Shown: in pieces, positions 58,804 to 64,000 of the stretch
Layout of the letters: every line of letters starts with the position of its first letter
Position numbering within the stretch: position 1 is the stretch's first letter
From: Burkholderiaceae bacterium
GTDB lineage: Bacteria > Pseudomonadota > Gammaproteobacteria > Burkholderiales > Burkholderiaceae_E
DNA: 64,000 nt
Assembly (NCBI GenBank): GCA_027493945.1
Contig: JAOSJU010000002.1
Location: 62,001-126,000, forward strand
Reading direction: 5' to 3'
Made by a program: the position numbers and the translations under genes
The notes under the pieces: generated by a model
The model's input: only the letters and a program-made list of their open reading frames with translations
Told to the model about the DNA's origin: nothing
Databases searched by the model: none

Positions 58804-59486
58804 GGCCTGCCCTGCCCTTCGTCGCGCGCCCGGCGCGCCAGGCACAGGTCGGCCCAGGCGCGCGCCTTGTCGGGCGGGCTGCGCAGCAGGTAGGCCGGAT
58901 GGTAGGTGACCACCATCGGGATCGTCCGCTCGCCGATCCGGTAGCGGTGCACGCGCCCGCGAAGGCTGGCGAGCGAGGCTTCGGTGCGCAACAGCGCCTG
59001 AGCGGCGATGCGCCCGACGACCACGATCACCCGCGGCGACACCAGCTCGATCTGGCGCTGGAGGTACGGCTCGCAATGCGCAATCTCGTCGGGCGACGGA
59101 TCGCGGTTGTTCGGCGGCCGGCACTTGAGCACGTTGGCGATGAACACGTCGCGCTCGCGGGACAGGCCGAGCGCGGCCAGCATCTGGTCGAGCAGGCGCC
59201 CGGCGTTGCCCACGAACGGCTCGCCGCGGCGATCTTCCTCGGCGCCAGGCGCCTCGCCGATCACCATCCAGCTGGCGTGCTCGTCGCCGACCCCGAACAC
59301 CGCCTGGGTGCGTGTGTCGCATAGCGCGCAGGCGCGGCACGAAGCCACCGCGGCGCGCAGCGGCGGCCAGTCCATCGCTTCCACCGCGGGCGTCTGCACC
59401 GCGATCGGGTCCCCCGCCCGCTGGCGCAGACGCCAGACGGGCCCGAGCCCGAGCGCTTCCCAGGCGCGTCGCTGCGACTCATTCAT
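58800..59486 (-). CDS. Uracil-DNA glycosylase, family 4 (Fe-S type)
   Basis: Removes uracil from DNA. 228 residues. Four Cys for a [4Fe-4S] cluster: CRACALC near residue 50, then NVLKCRPPNNRDP and AHCEPYLQ. Active-site motifs GEAPGAEEDRRGEPFVGNAG and VVTYHPAYLLRSP. Overlaps the rimI stop by 8 nt and converges with lplT, with a 4-nt overlap of the two 3' ends. Confidence 0.93.
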   Translation of the reverse strand: MNESQRRAWEALGLGPVWRLRQRAGDPIAVQTPAVEAMDWPPLRAAVASCRACALCDTRTQAVFGVGDEHASWMVIGEAPGAEEDRRGEPFVGNAGRLLDQMLAALGLSRERDVFIANVLKCRPPNNRDPSPDEIAHCEPYLQRQIELVSPRVIVVVGRIAAQALLRTEASLASLRGRVHRYRIGERTIPMVVTYHPAYLLRSPPDKARAWADLCLARRARDEGQGRP

Positions 59487-60003
59487 CGTCGAGCCGCCTG
59501 AACATCACCCACGCGTCCTCGCGGGCGCCGTGGGGCGCCGGGTAGTAGCGCTTGCGCACGCCGATCTGCGCGAAGCCGGCGTTGCGGTACAGCGCGATCG
59601 CCGCCTGGTTCGACGGCCTGACTTCGAGCATCATGCCGCGCGCGCCGCGGCGCCAGGCATCGCGCATCAGCCAGTCGAGCATTGCCCGGCCGATGCCACG
59701 GCCGTGCATCGCGCCGGCCACGCTGAGATTGAGCAGGTGCACCTCGTCGGGAATCCACATCACGACGGCGTAGCCCAGCAGTTCCCGCCCGGCCCCTTCG
59801 GCCGCTGCGAAGACCCATGCGTCGTAGCCCGCCGTCAACGAGTCGGCGAAGTTCCCGCGGGTCCAGGGAAACGGATAGATCGCGGATTCGATCTGCATGA
59901 CCGCATCGAGATCGTCAGCGCGCATGCCGCGCACCCGCAGCACCGGGCGCGGCGCCGTCCGCGCATCGGGCGAGGTCTGCGGAAGCTTCGGCAGCGCGCT
60001 CAC
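59479..60003 (-). CDS. rimI: Ribosomal-protein-alanine N-acetyltransferase RimI
   Basis: GNAT-fold acetyltransferase that acetylates the N-terminus of ribosomal protein bS18. 174 residues. CoA-binding motif GAMHGRGIGRAMLDWLMRDA, central LRVRGMRADDLDAVMQIESA and ALYRNAGFAQIGVRKRYY. GTG start at 60003; an internal ATG (MRADDL) is possible. It follows tsaB by 6 nt, the usual tsaB-rimI pair. Confidence 0.93.
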   Translation of the reverse strand: MSALPKLPQTSPDARTAPRPVLRVRGMRADDLDAVMQIESAIYPFPWTRGNFADSLTAGYDAWVFAAAEGAGRELLGYAVVMWIPDEVHLLNLSVAGAMHGRGIGRAMLDWLMRDAWRRGARGMMLEVRPSNQAAIALYRNAGFAQIGVRKRYYPAPHGAREDAWVMFRRLDDE

Positions 60004-60009
60004 GGCTTC

Positions 60010-60822
60010 TCAGGCGCGTTGCGCGCGCCGCAGCCGCAGCGCGCGCTGTTCGTCGCGATCGAGAGCGACCTTGTCGCGCACGTAGCGCGGCGCGGCCGCC
60101 GATGCGTCGATCGCCAGCCCCGCGCGCCAGTCGCGCAGCGCAATCTCGGCCAGCGCGTCCGCGCGCACGTACGCCTGCTCGCTCGCAGGCGCGAGCGGCG
60201 CGCGCACGAGCCCGTGATGCGCACTCCATTCGTCGAGCAGACCGAGCGCGCGCCAGGCGTTGCCGCCGGGAAGAACCTGCGCCGGCAGCGGCGCCGCCTC
60301 TTCCGGTCGACGGCCGGCGCCCGGCCAGCATGCGGCGAGCGCAGGCAGGAACCCGGCGCGCGCGACCACGCGCGGCTCGATCAGCGCCTCGCCCCACTGC
60401 GCGTGCCCGTCGAGCCGCAGCCGGTACATCGCGACGTAGAGCTCGTCCATGCGCGCATCGGTCGCCACCAGCACATCGCCCGCGATGCGTCCGCTGGCGC
60501 GCAGCCGCTGCCAGGCGAGCGCGGACAGTGCGTCGACCGGGAGCACAGGGCGGCGCAGCGCGAAGCCCAGCCCCTGCGCCACCGAGCAGCCGATGCGCAG
60601 GCCGGTGAACGAGCCCGGGCCCGCGTCGAAGGCGATCGCATCGATTTCGTCGAGCGCAACGCCGGCACCGCCGCACACTTCGCGAACCATCGCCAGGATG
60701 CGCCCGGACTGCTCGGCGCCGAGCCGTTCCGACAGGCACTCGCTCTCGTCGACGCCGGTGTCGTGACGGTGCAGCGCCACCGAACACCAGTCGCCGGAAG
60801 TCGCGAGCGCGAGCAGGCGCAC
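60010..60822 (-). CDS. tsaB: tRNA threonylcarbamoyladenosine biosynthesis protein TsaB
   Basis: Scaffold subunit of the TsaBDE complex for t6A37 in tRNA. 270 residues from the GTG giving VRLLALATSGDWCSVALHRH; the track ATG at 60942 adds a basic, non-conserved stretch, so I used the later start, which is not certain. ASKHA-fold motifs AFDAGPGSFTGLRIGCSVAQ and VDALSALAWQRL. Confidence 0.92.
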   Translation of the reverse strand: MRLLALATSGDWCSVALHRHDTGVDESECLSERLGAEQSGRILAMVREVCGGAGVALDEIDAIAFDAGPGSFTGLRIGCSVAQGLGFALRRPVLPVDALSALAWQRLRASGRIAGDVLVATDARMDELYVAMYRLRLDGHAQWGEALIEPRVVARAGFLPALAACWPGAGRRPEEAAPLPAQVLPGGNAWRALGLLDEWSAHHGLVRAPLAPASEQAYVRADALAEIALRDWRAGLAIDASAAAPRYVRDKVALDRDEQRALRLRRAQRA

Positions 60823-60963
60823 GCGCGCCTCGGGCGCGCCGTCGGCGACGGGGCGTCTCGGGGGCGAAGCAGGATGCGATGGGGCCACGCGACGAATTCT
60901 ACGGGTCTGCCGGCGCGCTCGCCGCCGCGCCCTGGACACCATCGTCGCCCGCCCATGCGCGGT

Positions 60964-61329
60964 CTAGTCGCGCCGACGCCCCCGCCCGCGACGATCGTCG
61001 GGCCTGGCCTCGCGCAGTTGCTGGCGCAACTGCTCGCGCTCGCTCGGCGACATCCGCTGAGGGCGACGGCCGGGATCGCGTTCGTATCGGCCCTGCTCCG
61101 GCTGCTGCTGCTGGCGCAATTCGCGCCGCATCCGCTCGCGCTCGTCCGGGCTCATTCGCCCGGCGAAGAACGGCTGCGCCACTGCCGCGCCGGCGCCCAG
61201 CGCGAGCACGGCCGCCAGCAGCGTCTTGCCCAGGCGCCGGCGCACCGCCGACCGTGCGTTCGCAGGCAGCCGGCTTCGCGCCGCGCCCGAAGCGTGCGGA
61301 TCGACGAGCATGGGAACTTGCGTGGGCAT
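60964..61329 (-). CDS. Small secreted Arg/Gln-rich protein, unknown
   Basis: 121 residues. Signal peptide LGKTLLAAVLALGAGAAVAQ with likely cleavage after AVA. The mature part carries two copies of a motif: MSPDERERMRRELRQQQ and MSPSEREQLRQQLREA, separated by a charged stretch, and ends in Arg repeats. Small periplasmic proteins with repeated helical motifs beside envelope-stress regulators (CpxP/Spy type) are known; similarity here is only in organisation. Divergent from ompR, with GTAAC repeats between. Confidence 0.7.
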   Translation of the reverse strand: MPTQVPMLVDPHASGAARSRLPANARSAVRRRLGKTLLAAVLALGAGAAVAQPFFAGRMSPDERERMRRELRQQQQPEQGRYERDPGRRPQRMSPSEREQLRQQLREARPDDRRGRGRRRD

Positions 61330-61375
61330 GAGGGCATTCTAGACAGCGCGGGCATCGCGCGCAGCCCTGTCGGCG

Positions 61376-61399
61376 GTAAACGGTGTAACAGCGGGTAAC
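61376..61399. promoter_or_regulatory. Tandem GTAA(A/C) repeats, candidate OmpR-family binding site
   Basis: GTAAA at 61376, GTAAC at 61385 and GTAAC at 61395 are spaced 9 and 10 nt start to start, the tandem arrangement of OmpR/CpxR half-sites. It lies between the small secreted protein gene and ompR, so it may control either or both. Confidence 0.6.
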
Positions 61400-61470
61400 G
61401 AGTCGCAGCCGGGGCCGCAGCGGATGTTGCAGCCGTGGCGTGCCGGGCGCGCCACGCGCTGCCCCGCGGC

Positions 61471-61476
61471 TATCAT
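61471..61476 (+). promoter_or_regulatory. -10 element of ompR
   Basis: TATCAT 7 nt before the ompR ATG; a short-leader or leaderless promoter if used. No convincing -35. Confidence 0.35.
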
Positions 61477-61483
61477 TGCTGCC

Positions 61484-62203
61484 ATGAGCCAAGCCGCCCG
61501 CAAGCTACTGGTCGTCGACGACGACCCGAAACTGCGCGAACTGCTGCGCCGTTACCTGAGCGAGAACCAGTTCGAGGTCAGCCTCGCCCAGGACGCGCCG
61601 TCGATGAACCGCCTGCTGCTGCGCGAGCACTTCGACCTGATCGTGCTCGACCTGATGCTGCCCGGCGAAGACGGCCTGTCGATCGTGCGCCGGCTGCGCG
61701 GCGCCAACGACCGCACGCCGATCGTCATGCTCACCGCGCGCGGCGACGACGTGGACCGCATCATCGGCCTGGAAGTTGGCGCCGACGACTACCTGCCCAA
61801 GCCGTTCAATCCGCGCGAGCTGCTCGCGCGCATCCATGCGGTGCTGCGCCGCCAGCCGCCTGCCGAGCTTCCGGGCGCGCCGTCGGCCGAGCCGATCGAG
61901 GTGAGCTTCGGCCCGTTCCGGCTCGACCTGGCTACGCGCGCGTTCTCGCGCGACGGCCAGCCGGTGCCGCTCACCACCGGCGAATTCTCGGTGCTGAAAG
62001 TGCTGGTGCAGCATGCGCGCACCCCGCTGTCGCGCGAGAAGCTGATGACGCTGGCGCGCGGCCGCGAATACGGCGCCTACGACCGCAGCCTCGACGTTCA
62101 GGTTTCGCGCCTGCGCAAGCTGATCGAGGACGATCCCCAGCAACCCCGCTACATCCAGACCGTCTGGGGCGTCGGCTACGTGTTCGTCCCGGACGGCGCA
62201 TGA
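61484..62203 (+). CDS. ompR: Response regulator OmpR
   Basis: Winged-helix response regulator, 239 residues, close to E. coli OmpR: LLVVDDDPKLRELLRRYL, phospho-acceptor Asp in LIVLDLMLPGEDGLS, GADDYLPKPFNPRELLARI, C-terminal wHTH with LMTLARGREYGAYDRSLDVQ and RYIQTVWGVGYVFVPDGA. Start is the ATG giving MSQAARK. ATGA overlap with envZ shows an operon. Regulates envelope genes in response to osmotic or envelope signals. Confidence 0.95.
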   Translation: MSQAARKLLVVDDDPKLRELLRRYLSENQFEVSLAQDAPSMNRLLLREHFDLIVLDLMLPGEDGLSIVRRLRGANDRTPIVMLTARGDDVDRIIGLEVGADDYLPKPFNPRELLARIHAVLRRQPPAELPGAPSAEPIEVSFGPFRLDLATRAFSRDGQPVPLTTGEFSVLKVLVQHARTPLSREKLMTLARGREYGAYDRSLDVQVSRLRKLIEDDPQQPRYIQTVWGVGYVFVPDGA

Positions 62204-63600
62204 GGTCGCAGGCCGCCGACACGGCGGGCGCGCGCGCCCCGGCGCAGCGCATCAGCCTGTTCTGGCGCACCTTCCTGCTGCTCGCGTTGCTGATCGGCGT
62301 CAGCCTCGGAGCGACGCTGGGAATCGCCGGCCTGCTCGACCGCACGCCGCCCGAGCAGCGCCTGGCCTGGGAGGTCGCATCGGTGGTGAACCTGACGCGT
62401 TCGGCGCTGGTGAGCGCCGAGCCCGATCGCCGGCTCGGCCTGCTCGACCAGCTCGCGCACGAAGAGGAAGTTCGGGTCCTGCCGAAGGAGCCCGAGGACC
62501 GCATCGACGACGCCGCCACCGGTCCGCGGCTGCGCGCGCTCGAGCCGCGGCTGCGCCAACTGCTGGGCGCGGGCACGCGCGTGGCCGGCCGCGTGAACGG
62601 CGTGGACGCAGTGTGGATCAGCTTCGAGATCGACGGCGACGACTACTGGCTGATCCTGCCGCGCGCCCGGGTCGAGCGCCAGTTCGGACCGGGGCTCGGC
62701 CTGCTCGGCGTGATCGCCGCGGGCCTGTCGCTGCTCGGAGCGCTGCTCATCTCGCGGCTGGTCAACCGGCCGCTCGCCGACCTGAGCCGCGCGATCGCCC
62801 GACTGAGCCGCGGCCAGGCGCCGCCGCCGTTGGCCGAGCAGGGCCCGACCGAAATCGCCGCGCTCAACCGCCGCTTCAACCGGCTGGCGCGCGACCTGGC
62901 CCGGCTCGACGCCGATCGTTCGCTCGCGCTGGCGGGCATCTCGCACGACATTCGCAGCCCGCTCGCGCGGCTGCGAATGGAGATCGAGCTGGCACCGCTC
63001 GAGGCCGGGCAGCGCGAATCGATGGCCGAGGACATCGAGCGCATCGACCGCATCGTCGGGCAGTTCGTGCAGTACGCGCGGATCGCCGAGCCGCCACGCA
63101 CCGAACGGGTCGACGTCGCAGCGCTGCTCTCGGGCCCGGAGCACGGTTACCGCGCTGCGGTCGAAGCGGGCGAACTGGCACTGGAGATCGACGCGGGCGA
63201 CGCCCTGAACTGGATCGGCGACCCGACCGACCTGCACCGGGCGCTCGCCAACCTGATCGACAACTCGATGCGCTACGGACGCACCGCCGCCGGCAAGCCT
63301 GCGCACGTGCAGCTGCGCGCGCGGCGCTCGGCCGACGGCCTGTCGATCGAGGTGCGCGACCACGGCCCCGGCGTGCCCCCGGCCGACCTCGACCGGCTGC
63401 TCGAACCGTTCGCGCGGATGGACAGCGCGCGCGGCGAAAGCGGCGGCTCCGGGCTCGGGCTGGCGATCGTCGAGCGCCTGGCGCGCCGCTACGGCGGCGG
63501 TTTGCGCCTGCTCAACCTTCCCGCCGGAGGCCTGTCCGCAAGCTTGACCCTGCCCGACTACCGGGGCATGGTTGAGGCCGGGCGCGAATCCGTCCGATAG
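62200..63600 (+). CDS. envZ: Sensor histidine kinase EnvZ-like
   Basis: 466 residues. Membrane segments at about residues 25-50 (FLLLALLIGVSLGATLGIAG) and 165-185 (GLGLLGVIAAGLSLLGALLI) bracket a periplasmic domain; HAMP linker; phospho-acceptor His in LALAGISHDIRSPLARLRME; ATP-binding N box LANLIDNSMRYG, G1 DHGPGVP, G2 GESGGSGLGLAIV. Partner of the OmpR before it. Confidence 0.94.
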   Translation: MRSQAADTAGARAPAQRISLFWRTFLLLALLIGVSLGATLGIAGLLDRTPPEQRLAWEVASVVNLTRSALVSAEPDRRLGLLDQLAHEEEVRVLPKEPEDRIDDAATGPRLRALEPRLRQLLGAGTRVAGRVNGVDAVWISFEIDGDDYWLILPRARVERQFGPGLGLLGVIAAGLSLLGALLISRLVNRPLADLSRAIARLSRGQAPPPLAEQGPTEIAALNRRFNRLARDLARLDADRSLALAGISHDIRSPLARLRMEIELAPLEAGQRESMAEDIERIDRIVGQFVQYARIAEPPRTERVDVAALLSGPEHGYRAAVEAGELALEIDAGDALNWIGDPTDLHRALANLIDNSMRYGRTAAGKPAHVQLRARRSADGLSIEVRDHGPGVPPADLDRLLEPFARMDSARGESGGSGLGLAIVERLARRYGGGLRLLNLPAGGLSASLTLPDYRGMVEAGRESVR

Positions 63601-63735
63601 CCCAAGACAATCAATTGCATTTGAATCTCCAATTGGAGTTTCCAATCGAACGTTGATACATTCGATCGGGCCGGCCGCCGCGTCGCGCGCGGCCGAGAGC
63701 ATCCTCCCCCCACCCTTTCGAAAAAGGAGACTTCC
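63601..63735 (+). promoter_or_regulatory. Promoter region of rubrerythrin gene with 12-bp palindrome
   Basis: CTCCAATTGGAG (63627-63638) is a perfect palindrome overlapping a possible -35 TTGGAG (63633-63638); TACATT about 18 nt further is a candidate -10. This AT-rich stretch sits between envZ and rubrerythrin. A redox-responsive repressor or activator may bind here; none identified. AAAGGAGA precedes the CDS. Confidence 0.5.
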
Positions 63736-64000
63736 ATGCCCAGCCTGAAAGGCACGAAGACCCACCAGAACCTGAAGGACGCGTTCGCCGGCGAGAGCCG
63801 GGCGAACCGCCGCTACCTGTACTTCGCAAACAAGGCCGACGTCGAAGGCCAGCCGGAAGTGGCTGCGCTGTTCCGCTCGACCGCCGAGGGCGAGACCGGC
63901 CACGCGCACGGCCACCTCGACTATCTGGCCGAAGTGGGCGACCCGGCCACCGACCTGCCGATCGGCTCCTCGCAGGCCAACCTGAAGTCGGCCGTCGCCG
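63736..64000 (+). CDS. Rubrerythrin, 5' part (continues beyond window)
   Basis: Non-haem diiron peroxide-reducing protein. MPSLKGTKTHQNLKDAFAGE then SRANRRYLYFANKADVEGQP and AEGETGHAHGHLDYL show the ferritin-like diiron helices with their Glu and His ligands. Only 88 residues lie in the window; the rest and any rubredoxin domain are beyond the end. Confidence 0.93.
   Translation, partial: MPSLKGTKTHQNLKDAFAGESRANRRYLYFANKADVEGQPEVAALFRSTAEGETGHAHGHLDYLAEVGDPATDLPIGSSQANLKSAVA

Overview
The window reads as chromosome of a high-GC betaproteobacterium, most likely Burkholderiales. This is inferred from gene order (smc / zipA-like / ligA / galU; dapC-dapD-pilU-spx/arsC-dapE-prmB; tig-clpP-clpX-lon-hup; hpnCDE; lplT/alr-radA; ompR-envZ) and from protein sequence. 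No rRNA is present to fix the species.

Layout. 1-8.0 kb (minus strand): a chromosome-maintenance block, smc, a zipA-like gene, ligA and the start of galU, joined by 4-nt stop/start overlaps. 8.0-16.4 kb (plus): queF, then lysine/peptidoglycan genes dapC, dapD and dapE with a pilU-type ATPase and a Spx/ArsC-like gene between them, then prmB and an ABC-F ATPase. 16.4-19.4 kb: a glutathione transferase and two beta-oxidation genes.

19.4-37.6 kb is an island of about 18 kb that looks foreign. Its base composition is visibly less GC-rich. It is flanked by an intact enoyl-CoA hydratase on the left and a truncated partial copy of the same gene on the right, and it carries a decayed scrap resembling the 3' end of the ABC-F gene. 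Two operons diverge from a central regulatory region at 25.9-26.1 kb. Each arm begins with an FAD-linked dehydrogenase and a CCG-type Fe-S protein (with a DUF169 protein ahead of them in the right arm), and each arm has an SDR. The right arm adds a LivHMGFK-type ABC importer with an acyl-CoA synthetase inside it. The left arm ends in a TetR regulator. A methyltransferase sits at the left edge. The content suggests uptake, CoA activation and flavin-dependent oxidation of an organic acid; the substrate cannot be read from sequence. No integrase or transposase was seen.

37.6-44.7 kb: the interrupted core resumes with a phosphotransferase, an ACAD10/11-like acyl-CoA dehydrogenase, a GST, a DUF1178 gene, mnmH and ppiD. 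44.7-51.8 kb (minus): tRNA-Asp, tRNA-Val, hup, lon with a heat-shock-type promoter, clpX, clpP, tig and tRNA-Leu. 51.8-54.9 kb: hpnC-hpnD-hpnE (squalene synthesis). 54.9-61.3 kb: radA, alr, divergent lplT, a family-4 uracil-DNA glycosylase, rimI, tsaB and a small secreted protein. 61.4-64 kb: ompR-envZ and the start of a rubrerythrin gene.

About a dozen otherwise well-conserved genes carry a single apparent frameshift, usually in a homopolymer or GC repeat, at similar density inside and outside the island. These are most easily explained as assembly indel errors, so such genes are annotated as whole CDSs with the break stated.
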